DNA from: Rhizobium sp. Root1334
GTDB lineage: Bacteria > Pseudomonadota > Alphaproteobacteria > Rhizobiales > Rhizobiaceae
Length of the DNA stretch: 64,000 nucleotides
Direction of reading: 5' to 3'
Assembly (NCBI RefSeq): GCF_001426665.1
Contig: NZ_LMEY01000012.1
Coordinates: 186,001 to 250,000 of the forward strand
Part shown: piece after piece, positions 45,406-54,633 of the stretch
Layout: every line of letters begins with the position of its first letter
How positions within the stretch are numbered: position 1 is the stretch's first letter
Program-made: the position numbers and the translations under genes
Notes under the pieces: model-generated
Told to the model about the DNA's origin: nothing
The model's input: the letters and a program-made list of their open reading frames with translations, nothing else
Database searches by the model: none

Positions 45406-45648
45406 CTATTGATCCTCGACAACGGCTTCCGGCCGGTCACCGCCGTCTGCATGTTCAAAATGCCATCGGCCGCTTGGATCCTGAAAACTGATTTCTTCAT
45501 CGTCGCCGCCGACCTGCTGCTCGGCTGCTGCGGCCTTTGCTGCCGCTACCGCTATCTCGCGGTTCGGGAAGGTCTCGGAAAACACGTCGGCAAGCTTGTA
45601 GGCCCAGCCGCCATCGTGCTCGACAATCGCATACACCACTTTGGTCAT
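45406..45648 (-). CDS. DUF2188-type small protein
   Basis: The 80-residue protein has the core VVYAIVEHDGGWAYKLADVF then SETFPNREIAVAAAKAAAAE, the hairpin-plus-alanine-helix pattern of DUF2188, and an acidic, histidine-containing tail with the phrase ISFQDPSGRWHFEHADGGD. The function of the family is unknown. ATG 45648 follows CAGGGAG; the frame is open upstream to 45792 without a comparable site. It resembles the 88-residue protein encoded at 27194-27460 in layout. Confidence 0.75.
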   Translation of the reverse strand: MTKVVYAIVEHDGGWAYKLADVFSETFPNREIAVAAAKAAAAEQQVGGDDEEISFQDPSGRWHFEHADGGDRPEAVVEDQ

Positions 45649-45878
45649 CTCGTACTCCCTGGAGTGCGCCGCATTCCAATATCTCATGGAGTCGACGTGA
45701 CCGGACTGGAACGGCCAGTGTGGCAAACGTTCCCGTCGCCAAAACCTACGTTGCACATTGCCGCAGCGCATCCTGGCAGCGCAAAGTAGCATGAAACACC
45801 GGCGTTTTTCCAGTTTTCCAGTTGCCGGAGGCAGTAGCCCGGCCTTTTAGCCTTTCCCATATGGCGCACAGACGAAAA

Positions 45879-45902
45879 AAGGGCGGTCTTGCGATCGCCC
45901 TT
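45879..45902 (-). terminator. Rho-independent terminator of wrbA
   Basis: AAGGGCGATC/GGTCGCCCTT-type pairing (one G-T pair, 4-base loop) is followed on the minus strand by a T-run (TTTTTT). It lies 30 bases after the wrbA stop codon. Confidence 0.85.
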
Positions 45903-45931
45903 CACACCTGTCGTAATGGTCTTTATGTCGC

Positions 45932-46531
45932 TCAGGCCGACAGCTTGGCGGCGATCTTGGCAACATGGGCGCCCTGGTAGCGTGCGGCTTCCAGTTCGAT
46001 TTCCGATGGTTGGCGCGAACCGTCGCCGCCGGTGATCGTCGATGCGCCATAGGGCGAGCCGCCCTTGATTTCATCGACGCCTGTCTGTCCCTGGAAAGCG
46101 TAGGGCAGTCCGACAACGACCATGCCCTGATGCATCAGGGTCGGAATGAAGCCGAGGATCGTCGACTCCTGGCCGCCATGCTGGGTTGCCGAGGACGTGA
46201 ACACCGAGCCGACCTTGCCGACTAGCGCGCCCTTCATCCACAGACCGCCGGTCTGATCGACAAAATTGCGCATCTGCGACGCGACAGTGCCGAAACGCGT
46301 ACCCGCGCCAAAGATGATGGCGTCGTAGTCGCCCAGTTCATCCGGCTTGGCGATTTCGGCAGCCTGATCGACCTTGAAATGAGAGGCTTTGGCAACGTCG
46401 GCCGGCACCAGTTCCGGCACGCGCTTGACGGTGACATCGGCGCCCGCGGACTTGGCGCCCTCGGCGACGGCATACGCCATGGTTTCGATATGTCCGTATG
46501 CCGAATAATAAAGCACCAATACCTTAGCCAT
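45932..46531 (-). CDS. wrbA: NAD(P)H:quinone oxidoreductase WrbA
   Basis: This 199-residue flavodoxin-like protein reduces quinones with two electrons using NAD(P)H and FMN, protecting against redox cycling. The FMN phosphate loop [16 protein letters not shown], the [14 protein letters not shown] region and the loop [20 protein letters not shown] are conserved WrbA features, and length is normal. The start ATG at 46531 follows GGAGAATACG. It is divergent from the CinA-type gene across about 165 bases. Confidence 0.95.
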   Translation of the reverse strand: MAKVLVLYYSAYGHIETMAYAVAEGAKSAGADVTVKRVPELVPADVAKASHFKVDQAAEIAKPDELGDYDAIIFGAGTRFGTVASQMRNFVDQTGGLWMKGALVGKVGSVFTSSATQHGGQESTILGFIPTLMHQGMVVVGLPYAFQGQTGVDEIKGGSPYGASTITGGDGSRQPSEIELEAARYQGAHVAKIAAKLSA

Positions 46532-46695
46532 CGTATTCTCCTTTGAGTTGGCAATTCCGCTTGATTGCCGCTGGAGATCGGATTTATCAGTTTACCTGTC
46601 CGTTGTCAGAAGCGAAGCGGGCGACAGACCGTTCGAGAATAAGAGACAATCGGATTTTTCGACTGAACGATCCCAGCGTTACATAGGACCTTCCG

Positions 46696-47451
46696 ATGAC
46701 CAGCGAAAAAATCGTCACCGCCGCCATGCTCGCCATCGGCGACGAATTGCTCTCCGGCCGGACCAAGGACAAGAATATCGGCCATCTGGCAGATGTACTG
46801 ACGCTGGCCGGTATCGATCTGAAGGAAGTCCGTATCGTTGCCGACGACGAGCCGGCGATCGTGGCGGCTCTCAACGGGTTGCGGGCTGAATACGACTATG
46901 TCTTCACGTCGGGCGGGATCGGCCCGACCCACGACGATATCACCGCTGATGCGGTGTCACGGGCGTTCGGCGTCGCGTGCATTCACGACCCGGATGCCAT
47001 GACCCTGCTTGGTGCCATGTATTCGCGGCGCGGCCTGGAGTTTACCGAGGCGCGGCAGCGCATGGCGCGTATGCCGGATGGCGCACGTCATATTCCGAAT
47101 GCCGTATCGACAGCGCCCGGATTCATTATCGGCAACGTTCACGTGATGGCCGGCGTCCCACAGGTCTTCCAGGCGATGCTGGATGCGCTCCTGCCACAGC
47201 TGGAAAGCGGTACCGTCGTCAAATCGCGCACCGTGCGCTCTCCTTTCGGGGAAGGCGATATTGGCGGGCCACTCGGCGAGGTGCAGAAGGCACATCCGCT
47301 GACCAGCATCGGGTCCTATCCAAAGTTCGACGGTACGTCGTTTTCGACCGATCTGGTGATCCGTGCCCGCGACGAAGCCTTGCTCGATGCGGCGGAAGCG
47401 GATGTGAAGGCGATGATCGAGACAATCGCCGCATCGAAAAGCAACGCCTGA
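46696..47451 (+). CDS. CinA N-terminal-type (MoCF) molybdopterin-binding protein
   Basis: The 251-residue protein carries the MoCF domain of COG1058: AAMLAIGDELLSGRTKDKNI at the start, FTSGGIGPTHDDITADAVSR in the middle and a proline-glycine rich NVHVMAGVPQVFQAML. It corresponds to the N-terminal half of CinA, and the C-terminal PncC-type deamidase domain is absent. Family members include ADP-ribose pyrophosphatases and competence-associated proteins; the exact reaction here is not known. Its 3' end pairs with that of the convergent gene. Confidence 0.85.
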   Translation: MTSEKIVTAAMLAIGDELLSGRTKDKNIGHLADVLTLAGIDLKEVRIVADDEPAIVAALNGLRAEYDYVFTSGGIGPTHDDITADAVSRAFGVACIHDPDAMTLLGAMYSRRGLEFTEARQRMARMPDGARHIPNAVSTAPGFIIGNVHVMAGVPQVFQAMLDALLPQLESGTVVKSRTVRSPFGEGDIGGPLGEVQKAHPLTSIGSYPKFDGTSFSTDLVIRARDEALLDAAEADVKAMIETIAASKSNA

Positions 47452-47466
47452 GTTACTAAGGCGTTG
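47442..47466. terminator. Hairpin spanning the ends of two convergent genes
   Basis: CAACGCCT (47442-47449) and AGGCGTTG (47459-47466) pair around a 9-base loop that contains both stop codons. It may act as a shared terminator although no T-run is present. Confidence 0.45.
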
Positions 47467-48067
47467 GAGACATTGCGGCGATCGTAAATTTCTGATCGAC
47501 GCTTGCGGACTTGCCGCTGTTCAGATCGTTGAAGTGAAACCGGAGCACATAATCGCCAGCTGCGGCACCACTGACATCCGTGGTCAATGTCGCGTAGATT
47601 TCCTGATTGCGGAAGAAGCTGGTGAACGTGAAGTCGCCAAAAGCCTTCTGGTTGGCAAGCACTTCACCTGAAGCGCTGAGGATATCCAGGTCGACCGTAA
47701 AATGCGTCTGTACTTTTCCGGCCGCCGCCGGTGTCCAGGTGAGGCCAATCGGCTCGACATAAGAGACGAGGGCTTCGCCCGGCTTGAATATCGGCTGCGG
47801 TTTGGGCTCATACATCGCGTAGCCAACCGGAGGAACTCCTACGAATACAGCCTTGCCGATGGAAAACGGCAGCGTTGATGAAAACGCGCCGGTTGCCGAG
47901 CGCAAAAGATCATGAGCACCCAGCGTATCGCCAGAGGCTGCCAGCGCCTCGGCTTTGGTTGCTGCGTCGGCAAGCGGGCCGGCGAGGGCGGGTGCCGCCA
48001 GCAACAACAGGAGCGGTAGCGCGCTGATTGCGGCCGTCAGGCCACCTCTACGATTGTCGGTGCGCAT
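47456..48067 (-). CDS. Hypothetical periplasmic protein
   Basis: The 203-residue protein has a signal peptide (AAISALPLLLLLAAPALA). A short helical stretch (DAATKAEALAASGDTLGAHD) is followed by a beta-sandwich-like region, with IFKPGEALVSYVEPIGLTW and a closing segment GDYVLRFHFNDLNSGKSASV. This closing pattern resembles immunoglobulin-like or DUF-type periplasmic domains that bind partners; no family name can be given. ATG 48067 follows GGGAGAGGC, better than upstream choices. It faces the CinA-type gene and is divergent from ilvA. Confidence 0.7.
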   Translation of the reverse strand: MRTDNRRGGLTAAISALPLLLLLAAPALAGPLADAATKAEALAASGDTLGAHDLLRSATGAFSSTLPFSIGKAVFVGVPPVGYAMYEPKPQPIFKPGEALVSYVEPIGLTWTPAAAGKVQTHFTVDLDILSASGEVLANQKAFGDFTFTSFFRNQEIYATLTTDVSGAAAGDYVLRFHFNDLNSGKSASVDQKFTIAAMSPTP

Positions 48068-48250
48068 TGCCTCTCCCCTGATCCTGCGTTGATTGCGGAT
48101 GTTCGGTATTTGCCGACCGGTGTCAAGGCAGGCCGTCACTTCAAACAAAGGTGATTTAAATACTCCACTTATTGACGAATAGCTGTGGTTTCGTCAGCGG
48201 CGTTGTGGCATAGGCAGGGCCATACGAACACCAACGAAAGACCGCATCCC

Positions 48251-49498
48251 ATGAAGCAGGACGTTGATAATGCCGTCGAGGCTTTGCGCGCGTTGTTCCC
48301 GGCGACGCCGCTGCAGCTCAACGATCACCTGAGTGCCCGCTACGGCGCGACGATTTATCTTAAGCGCGAAGACCTTTCCCCGGTGCGATCCTACAAGATC
48401 CGCGGCGCGTTCAACTTTTTCCGTAAGGTGATCGCGGCTGGTGGAATCGGTAAGACCTTTGTCTGCGCGTCCGCGGGCAATCACGCACAAGGGTTTGCCT
48501 TCGTCTGCCGACATTTTGGCGTGCCGGGCGTCGTCTTCATGCCGGTGACGACGCCGCAGCAGAAGATCGACAAGACCCGGATGTTCGGCGGGGAATTCAT
48601 TACCATCAAGCTGGTCGGCGACTTCTTCGACCAATGCTACCAGGCGGCGCGCGATCACGTCGAGCGTATCGATGGCGTCATGGTTCCGCCTTTCGACCAT
48701 GCCGACATCATCGAGGGACAGGCAACGGTGGCAGTCGAGATGATCGAGCAACTGCCGGAGGGCGTCGTTCCGGATCTGGTGATCATGCCTGTCGGCGGCG
48801 GCGGGTTGTCTGCCGGCATGACCGGCTATCTGAAGAGCAAGGTTGCTCCCGGCGCTTTCGTGTTCTGCGAACCGGAGGGTGCACCCAGCCTGCGCCGCAG
48901 CCTGGAGACGGGTTCCGTGGTGACGCTGGAACAGGTCGACAACTTCGTCGATGGAGCGGCCGTCGGACGTATCGGCGATCTCAACTTCGCAGCTCTCAAG
49001 CATTTTTCGATAGACCAGGTTCTGCTTCTGGCAGAAAACGCGATCTGCGTGACAATCACCGACATGCTCAATGTCGAAGGTGTCGTGCTGGAACCGGCCG
49101 GAGCCTTGTCGATCACGGCGCTGGAAATGCTGGGGCGGGAGGCCCTGGAGGGAAAGACCGTCGTTGCCGTCGTCTCTGGTGGTAATTTCGACTTCGAACG
49201 CCTTCCTGACGTCAAGGAACGGGCTATGCGGCATGCAGGCCTGAAAAAATACTTCATTTTGCGGATGCCGCAGCGCCCGGGCGCACTGAAGGACTTTCTT
49301 GGCCTGCTCGGCGAAGACGATGATATCGCCCGGTTTGAATACCTGAAGAAATCGGCGCGGAACTTCGGCTCCATCCTGATCGGTATCGAAACCAAACATC
49401 CGGAGAATTTTCCAAAGCTGAAGGCCGCCTTTGACGGTGCCGGTCTGCATTATCAGGATATCACCAACAACGAGATATTGGCCAACCTGGTTATCTGA
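48251..49498 (+). CDS. ilvA: Threonine ammonia-lyase
   Basis: This 415-residue PLP enzyme deaminates threonine to 2-oxobutanoate, the first step towards isoleucine. The PLP lysine is Lys49 in SPVRSYKIRGAF; the phosphate loop MPVGGGGLSAG and the substrate loop CASAGNHAQG are intact. A single ACT-like regulatory domain occupies about the last 80 residues (KKYFILRMPQRPGALKDFLG). The shorter form with one regulatory domain is normal for many bacteria. ATG 48251 is chosen because it matches the conserved N-terminus; the frame is open 66 bases upstream. Confidence 0.92.
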   Translation: MKQDVDNAVEALRALFPATPLQLNDHLSARYGATIYLKREDLSPVRSYKIRGAFNFFRKVIAAGGIGKTFVCASAGNHAQGFAFVCRHFGVPGVVFMPVTTPQQKIDKTRMFGGEFITIKLVGDFFDQCYQAARDHVERIDGVMVPPFDHADIIEGQATVAVEMIEQLPEGVVPDLVIMPVGGGGLSAGMTGYLKSKVAPGAFVFCEPEGAPSLRRSLETGSVVTLEQVDNFVDGAAVGRIGDLNFAALKHFSIDQVLLLAENAICVTITDMLNVEGVVLEPAGALSITALEMLGREALEGKTVVAVVSGGNFDFERLPDVKERAMRHAGLKKYFILRMPQRPGALKDFLGLLGEDDDIARFEYLKKSARNFGSILIGIETKHPENFPKLKAAFDGAGLHYQDITNNEILANLVI

Positions 49499-49500
49499 TA

Positions 49501-50454
49501 TTATCGTTTTATATCTGAATGTTGATTTGTTTTATTAAACCAATCAACGATGATTTCTGCGAGATGCCCTGTTGTCTTTGGCGACAGGGCATCGCCAGCA
49601 ACCACGTGCCCATAGGGATCGTCTATATCACCGGGGTCGAGAACTACCGCAGGTCCGCCCCAACGCGCGGCGACGGCAGATGTTTGCCGTGCATCGACAA
49701 CCTGATCTCCCGGAGATTGAATGAACAGCGCTGCGGTTGATATCGCTTCAAAGGGCAGTGTCCGGGCTTGCGCGACTAGCGATGCCATCGGCAGCAGCGC
49801 GCGGACCGGATAGTCCGTGGTCCAATAGGCGGCGTGCAGGGCGTTGATCGGAACGAAGGAGCGGCGGCGGCCAAGGGTAAGGCGTGCGCTGAGACGGGCA
49901 AGCGGTGCAGTCAAAAGGAACGCGCCACGCCCCCTGATCCTGAAGTTCGGAGCAAGCAGGACGGCACCGGCGACGCGGTTTACCCACTCCGGCTGCGATA
50001 AGGCCCACGTGGCGAGTGTTGCGCCGGTCGAAGTTGCAATAATGAGTGTTCTTTCACCAAGCAGGCCGGCAATATCCAGTGTCTCGCGCATGTCAGCCCG
50101 CCAGTCGGTCACCGAGGCCTCGGTCATCGCGTCGCCGCTGCGGCCATGTCCGGTCAGGCGCGTATAAAACAGGTTGGCGCCCAGCGCCTTTGCCACCAGA
50201 TCGGGCAGGGGCCGGACCTCGCCTTTGGACGCGGAAAAACCATGAATGTAGACAATGGCAAGCGCTGTCCGGGGCTTTTCGGCAGGATCGGCCCAAATGA
50301 CCTGCTTGGCCAGGCCGGGCCTGATATCGGGAAGGGCCGATTCGCTGGCGGCCAGATATGCCTCGACATCGTCAATCGATCCGATGGCCGAAAAACCCGA
50401 TATCATGATCGCGACAGCAGCCTCGTCATTCCGTTTCTCCTCTAGCCTGGGCAT
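49501..50454 (-). CDS. Alpha/beta hydrolase with altered nucleophile elbow
   Basis: The 317-residue protein has an alpha/beta hydrolase fold: the oxyanion region IVYIHGFSASKGEV, YTRLTGHGRSGDAM, and an acid-region IQSPGDQVVDARQT. The nucleophile elbow, usually GxSxG, reads ATSTG (residues 140-144) with Ser142 kept but Ala in place of the first glycine. A histidine in DPYGHVVAGD near the C-terminus may complete the triad. The substrate is unknown; lysophospholipase/esterase-like activity is the nearest inference. No signal peptide; no strong ribosome site precedes ATG 50454, so the start is uncertain. It ends two bases after convergent ilvA. Confidence 0.78.
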   Translation of the reverse strand: MPRLEEKRNDEAAVAIMISGFSAIGSIDDVEAYLAASESALPDIRPGLAKQVIWADPAEKPRTALAIVYIHGFSASKGEVRPLPDLVAKALGANLFYTRLTGHGRSGDAMTEASVTDWRADMRETLDIAGLLGERTLIIATSTGATLATWALSQPEWVNRVAGAVLLAPNFRIRGRGAFLLTAPLARLSARLTLGRRRSFVPINALHAAYWTTDYPVRALLPMASLVAQARTLPFEAISTAALFIQSPGDQVVDARQTSAVAARWGGPAVVLDPGDIDDPYGHVVAGDALSPKTTGHLAEIIVDWFNKTNQHSDIKR

Positions 50455-50515
50455 GGATTACTGATGAAAGAAGTTAGCCTTTGACAGGCCTGTTTGCCAT
50501 GGTTAAGTCTTTTGC

Positions 50516-50833
50516 ATGGCTTCTTTTCTGTCAAAACTGTTCGGCTTTTCCAATGGCTCCGGAACCGAGGCGGCTGCGCCCTCCGGCAAGACGGAAACCT
50601 ATGGCGATTGCCTCATCCGCGCCACGCCGATCCGCGAGGGCTCCCAATTCAGGCTGGCCGGTTCGGTTGAAAAGGACGTCGAAGGGACGATGCGTGTCCG
50701 CACCTTCATCCGCGCCGATGTTTTCACGTCTGAACAGGATGTGATTGATGCGACATTGCGCAAGGCGCATCAGATCATCGACCAGCACGGCCCGTCATTG
50801 TTTGCCGACGACGTTGCTTCCCGGCAGGTCTAA
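50516..50833 (+). CDS. HlyU-family transcriptional regulator-like protein
   Basis: The 105-residue protein matches the HlyU family (COG5453): a short N-terminus rich in Ser/Gly, then YGDCLIRATPIREGSQFRLA, TMRVRTFIRADVFTSEQDVI and a final helix ATLRKAHQIIDQHGPSLFAD. In Vibrio, HlyU is a winged-helix activator; the alphaproteobacterial members are annotated by similarity and their role is unclear. It stands alone between divergent or unrelated genes. Confidence 0.8.
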   Translation: MASFLSKLFGFSNGSGTEAAAPSGKTETYGDCLIRATPIREGSQFRLAGSVEKDVEGTMRVRTFIRADVFTSEQDVIDATLRKAHQIIDQHGPSLFADDVASRQV

Positions 50834-51029
50834 CTCCGCCCATTTGATACTGCTTGTTTGACCTGCCATCGGCAGATGCCGTTACCGTGCTGATGTAAAC
50901 ATTCGCACACTCGGCTCTAACGGCGCTCGAGCCGGTTCGCCTTCAACAATCGGCGGCAACACCCTAAACGTTTCTTTAAATTTGCCGTTTATAGATCCGC
51001 ACAGTGAAAATCTGAGTGAACATCCGGCG

Positions 51030-52274
51030 ATGACCAATGTAGTGTTGTTTTTCTGCGAAGGCCTTGTCTACGTCGCAGTCATGGTCACGCTGCTGCATTT
51101 GCGCCACCGGTTGGGCCTCGGCGTCTTCATCGCTGCGCTTGGCGTACTGCATTTCATCGAGACCTATCTTGCGGCTGTCTTTTACGTACAATTGCCATTC
51201 GGCGTGATTTCGCCGGGCTCGGCCGTACTGTTTGCCGGCAAGCTGATGATGATCCTCCTTCTCTACGTGAAGGAGGACGCGGCGACAGTGCGTCAGCCGA
51301 TTTATGGCCTTCTTGCGGGTAATTTTCTCACTGTCGCGCTCAGCCTGCTCTTGCAGATGCACCAGACCGTTTCGGCCGTGCCAAATCGCAGTGCCGATCT
51401 CGCCTTCATCGACGAGATGGGCTGGCTGATGCTGTGGGGGACGCTGATGCTCTATCTCGATTCGCTGCTGATCATCCTGCTCTACGAACGGATCGGCCGG
51501 TGGGTGCGGGGTATGCTCACTTTACGGTTCCTCATCTGCGGCGTCGTTATTCTGACCTTCGACCAGGCCGGATTTTATGTCGCGCTGCATGCGCTCAACG
51601 ATGCACCGGCCGAGGTGTTCTGGGGCGGCTGGATTGCCAAGATGGGGGCAGCGGTCGTCTATTCACTGATTCTCGGTGCTTACCTGCATTTTTCCAGCCA
51701 TTCGGTACTCTCCGTCGTGCGGCAGCCGATCGGCGACATTTTCAACACGCTGACATTTCGGGAGCGTTACGAGGACTTGCTGTCGAAGTCGGGACGGGAC
51801 ATGCTGACAGGCGTACTCGACCGCAGCCGCTTTGAATTCGAAGCGCCAAGGCTGATCCGCCACGCGGTGGCGTCAGGGAGTGTCATCAGCCTGATCATGA
51901 TTGATGCCGATCACTTCAAGAGCATCAACGACCGCTTCGGCCATCTCGAAGGCGACCGGGTGCTGAAATCCATCACCGATGCTATCCAGGCAGGACTGCG
52001 TCCGAACGACTACCTTTTCCGTTATGGTGGAGAAGAATTCGTCGTCCTGTGCGATGGTCTGGATCATAGCAGCGCCTTGTCACGCGCCGAACAGTTGCGG
52101 CTACGGGTGCTGAGCGATGTGACGACCTCGGATAAGTCTGCCGTTACCGTCAGCATTGGTATTGCCTCGACGCCTATTGATGGAACGACGACTCGCGATC
52201 TGTTGTCGAAGGCCGACATGCGGCTGTATGAAGCCAAGCGCGCAGGACGCAATCGTGTGGTCGGACACGCTTGA
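51030..52274 (+). CDS. Membrane diguanylate cyclase (GGDEF) with I-site
   Basis: The 414-residue protein has seven hydrophobic segments in the first 230 residues, an integral-membrane sensor of unknown ligand, and then a GGDEF domain. Catalytic motifs MIDADHFKSINDRFGH and FRYGGEEF are intact, and RPND stands exactly five residues before GGEEF, an inhibitory I-site for product feedback by cyclic di-GMP. This contrasts with the other cyclase in the window, which lacks it. ATG 51030 is chosen; a TTG at 50982 would add 16 polar residues without a better ribosome site. Confidence 0.9.
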   Translation: MTNVVLFFCEGLVYVAVMVTLLHLRHRLGLGVFIAALGVLHFIETYLAAVFYVQLPFGVISPGSAVLFAGKLMMILLLYVKEDAATVRQPIYGLLAGNFLTVALSLLLQMHQTVSAVPNRSADLAFIDEMGWLMLWGTLMLYLDSLLIILLYERIGRWVRGMLTLRFLICGVVILTFDQAGFYVALHALNDAPAEVFWGGWIAKMGAAVVYSLILGAYLHFSSHSVLSVVRQPIGDIFNTLTFRERYEDLLSKSGRDMLTGVLDRSRFEFEAPRLIRHAVASGSVISLIMIDADHFKSINDRFGHLEGDRVLKSITDAIQAGLRPNDYLFRYGGEEFVVLCDGLDHSSALSRAEQLRLRVLSDVTTSDKSAVTVSIGIASTPIDGTTTRDLLSKADMRLYEAKRAGRNRVVGHA

Positions 52275-52294
52275 AATTATCCGGTCACTCGCAT

Positions 52295-52753
52295 TCAAAC
52301 GCCGACATTCGGCCGGTCGATAATTTCGCGAAGCGAAAAGCTGGAATTGATCTTGACCACATGGGGCAAGGCAGAAAGCCAATCCCGATGGATACGCTCG
52401 TAGTCCTCAAGGTCCTTCGCCGCGACCCTCAGAATGTAGTCGTATTCTCCCGACATCAGGTAGCAGACCAGCACATTCGGACAGAGTTTCACCGCCGCTT
52501 CAAACTCCGTCAATGTCTTGGCAAACTGGCCTGATAGCGAGATGTGGACGATCACCATGATGCGGTAATCGAGCGCCTTGTGCGACAGACGGGCATGATA
52601 GCCGCTGATGACGCCGGTCTTCTCGAGGATATCGACCCGGCGCGAGCAGGCGGACGGCGAAAGGCCGATTTTTTCGGCCAGTTCGGCATTTGCAATCCGG
52701 CCATTCTGCTGAAGAATCCGCAGGATCGCAGCATCAATTGCATCCATCGCCAT
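52295..52753 (-). CDS. Lrp/AsnC-family regulator, probably of ald
   Basis: The 152-residue protein has an N-terminal helix-turn-helix (IDAAILRILQQNGRIANAEL, then GLSPSACSRRVDILEKTGVI) and a C-terminal RAM/AsnC ligand domain (ILRVAAKDLEDYERIHRDWL). It is transcribed divergently from alanine dehydrogenase with 157 bases between them, the classical arrangement of an alanine-responsive AldR-type activator and its target. The effector is therefore probably alanine, by inference. An inverted repeat in the intergenic region could be the operator. Confidence 0.9.
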   Translation of the reverse strand: MAMDAIDAAILRILQQNGRIANAELAEKIGLSPSACSRRVDILEKTGVISGYHARLSHKALDYRIMVIVHISLSGQFAKTLTEFEAAVKLCPNVLVCYLMSGEYDYILRVAAKDLEDYERIHRDWLSALPHVVKINSSFSLREIIDRPNVGV

Positions 52754-52791
52754 CAGTCGAATATCCTTCGAGTTTCTAACTTAAAACGCAA

Positions 52792-52808
52792 TAATCTGCG
52801 AAAGATTA
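52792..52808. promoter_or_regulatory. Candidate Lrp-type operator between lrp-like gene and ald
   Basis: TAATCT and AGATTA form a perfect inverted repeat around GCGAA, roughly midway between the two divergent start codons. Size and AT-rich arms suit an Lrp/AsnC dimer site. Assignment is by position and symmetry only. Confidence 0.5.
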
Positions 52809-52910
52809 CGATATCGATCCGTCATTTTGCAAGGACATGCGATGATCTTTCTGTTTCGCTACGCGGGCAAAACAACAAAGGCGTAAGCCGCATAGGAGAG
52901 GAACGCGAAG

Positions 52911-54029
52911 ATGCGTGTCGGTTGCCCGAAGGAAATCAAAAACCATGAATATCGTGTCGGTCTGACGCCCGGCTCGGTGAGGGAATATGTGGCGCATGGC
53001 CACGAAGTGATCATCGAGACAAAGGCGGGCGCAGGCATTGGCGCGGAAGACGACAGCTATCGAGCGGCCGGCGCAAGAATAGTCGCCACGGCCAGGGAAG
53101 TCTTTGAAAAATCCGACATGATCGTCAAGGTCAAGGAACCGCAGCCCTCCGAATGGGCGCAGCTCCGCGATGGTCAGATCCTCTATACCTATTTGCATCT
53201 TGCCCCCGATCCCGAGCAGACCAAGGGGCTACTTGGCTCTGGCGTGACCGCAATCGCCTACGAGACCGTCACCGATGATCGCGGCGGCCTACCGCTGCTG
53301 GCGCCGATGTCGGAAGTGGCCGGACGGCTCGCCATTCAGGCGGGAGCTACCTCGCTGCAGAAGGCCAATGGCGGCCGCGGCATTTTGCTCGGTGGGGTAC
53401 CAGGCGTTCTGCCTGCCAAGGTTACCATAATCGGCGGCGGCGTCGTCGGCTTGCATGCAGCCCGCATGGCGGCCGGCCTTGGCGCAGATGTGTGCATTCT
53501 CGACCGGTCCATCCCACGCCTGCGCCAACTCGATGATCTCTTCGCCGGCCGTGTCCACACCCGGTTCTCGACGATCGACGCGCTGGAAGAGGAAGTCTTT
53601 TCAGCCGATCTCGTCATCGGCGCTGTGCTGATCCCCGGTGCTGCAGCGCCAAAACTGGTGACGCGCGAAATGCTGTCCGGCATGAAGAAAGGCGCTGTCA
53701 TTGTCGATGTCGCCATCGATCAGGGCGGCTGCTTCGAGACATCACATGCGACGACACATTCCGATCCGACCTATGAAGTCGATGGTGTCGTGCACTATTG
53801 CGTTGCCAACATGCCGGGTGCCGTTCCGGTGACCTCGGCACATGCGCTCAACAATGCGACGTTGTTCTACGGCCTACAGCTGGCCGACCGTGGCTTAAAG
53901 GCGATTGCCGAGGACCGGCATCTGCGGGCTGGCCTCAACGTTCACAAGGGCCGCGTTACCAACAAGGCAGTTGCCGAAGCGCTTGGTTATGAGAGCTATG
54001 CCCCGGAAGCTGTGCTGATGTCCGCCTGA
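52911..54029 (+). CDS. ald: Alanine dehydrogenase
   Basis: The 372-residue NAD-dependent enzyme interconverts alanine with pyruvate and ammonia. It has the N-terminal domain start [20 protein letters not shown], with catalytic lysine and histidine in [11 protein letters not shown] and YTYLHLAPD, the NAD-binding loop [13 protein letters not shown], and SATATOM-free continuation [20 protein letters not shown] typical of Ald. Length is standard. The start is set by alignment with the family and a GGAGAGGAACGCGAAG ribosome region. A strong terminator follows. Confidence 0.95.
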   Translation: MRVGCPKEIKNHEYRVGLTPGSVREYVAHGHEVIIETKAGAGIGAEDDSYRAAGARIVATAREVFEKSDMIVKVKEPQPSEWAQLRDGQILYTYLHLAPDPEQTKGLLGSGVTAIAYETVTDDRGGLPLLAPMSEVAGRLAIQAGATSLQKANGGRGILLGGVPGVLPAKVTIIGGGVVGLHAARMAAGLGADVCILDRSIPRLRQLDDLFAGRVHTRFSTIDALEEEVFSADLVIGAVLIPGAAAPKLVTREMLSGMKKGAVIVDVAIDQGGCFETSHATTHSDPTYEVDGVVHYCVANMPGAVPVTSAHALNNATLFYGLQLADRGLKAIAEDRHLRAGLNVHKGRVTNKAVAEALGYESYAPEAVLMSA

Positions 54030-54054
54030 CCCCGTCGCTGGTCAAGCATTATGG

Positions 54055-54082
54055 CGGGGCCGGTCACATCCGGCCCCGTTTT
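54055..54082 (+). terminator. Rho-independent terminator of ald
   Basis: A perfect nine-base GC-rich stem CGGGGCCGG/CCGGCCCCG with a 6-base loop is followed by TTTT. It also touches the 3' end of the convergent DUF1203 gene. Confidence 0.92.
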
Positions 54083-54552
54083 CATGCGCGCTCGATGCGG
54101 CATTGATAACAGTTGTTGCGGGCCGAGCGGACATGGACATAGGCCACTTCGGGCCGTTCCAGCAATTCGCTTGCCCGGGCGTCGACGGTATCAACCGGCG
54201 TTACGGCGCCGGTGCCATAGACGATCCGATCGTCGGCACCATAACCGCGCAAAAGATAATCCTTGCTGGTGGTCAGGATCGGTGGAACCGCCTCGCCACC
54301 GGCATAGGCGTCGCATGGGTCCGCATGCAGAAAAATAGGCCCGGTTTCCGCATAGGGCTGAAGTTCCGGGAAGGGGCGATAGGCAAGGATAAGATATCGG
54401 TCGCCCTTGGCGATATTGGCAAGGCAATGGCGGCAGGGCATGCCTTGGCCATCGGAGACATGCCGTTCCGGCGTCAGACCGTAGGCGTCGGGTTCGCGCC
54501 GGCGGTAGCGTGCAGCAAGATCGCTTGGCATCGGTTGGTAGTTTAGCGGCAT
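54082..54552 (-). CDS. DUF1203 family protein
   Basis: The 156-residue protein belongs to DUF1203, a family of unknown function. Visible features are an N-terminal NYQPMPSDLAARYRRREPDA, the cysteine pair CRHC in GQGMPCRHCLANIAKGDRYL, the conserved ETGPIFLHADPCDAY and a final SARNNCYQCRIERA with another CxxC. The cysteine and histidine set suggests metal binding, which is inference. ATG 54552 follows TGGAGGAACC; the frame extends 13 codons upstream without need. Confidence 0.85.
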   Translation of the reverse strand: MPLNYQPMPSDLAARYRRREPDAYGLTPERHVSDGQGMPCRHCLANIAKGDRYLILAYRPFPELQPYAETGPIFLHADPCDAYAGGEAVPPILTTSKDYLLRGYGADDRIVYGTGAVTPVDTVDARASELLERPEVAYVHVRSARNNCYQCRIERA

Positions 54553-54633
54553 CTTTGGTTCCTCCAGCTTCAATACTGAAGGAAATGCCATGTGCCGACA
54601 TACAGCGACACCCGAAACTTGCCGTAGCGAGAT

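Noticed and set aside
48194..49450. Long minus-strand frame opposite ilvA
   Set aside because: Shadow of the threonine dehydratase gene.
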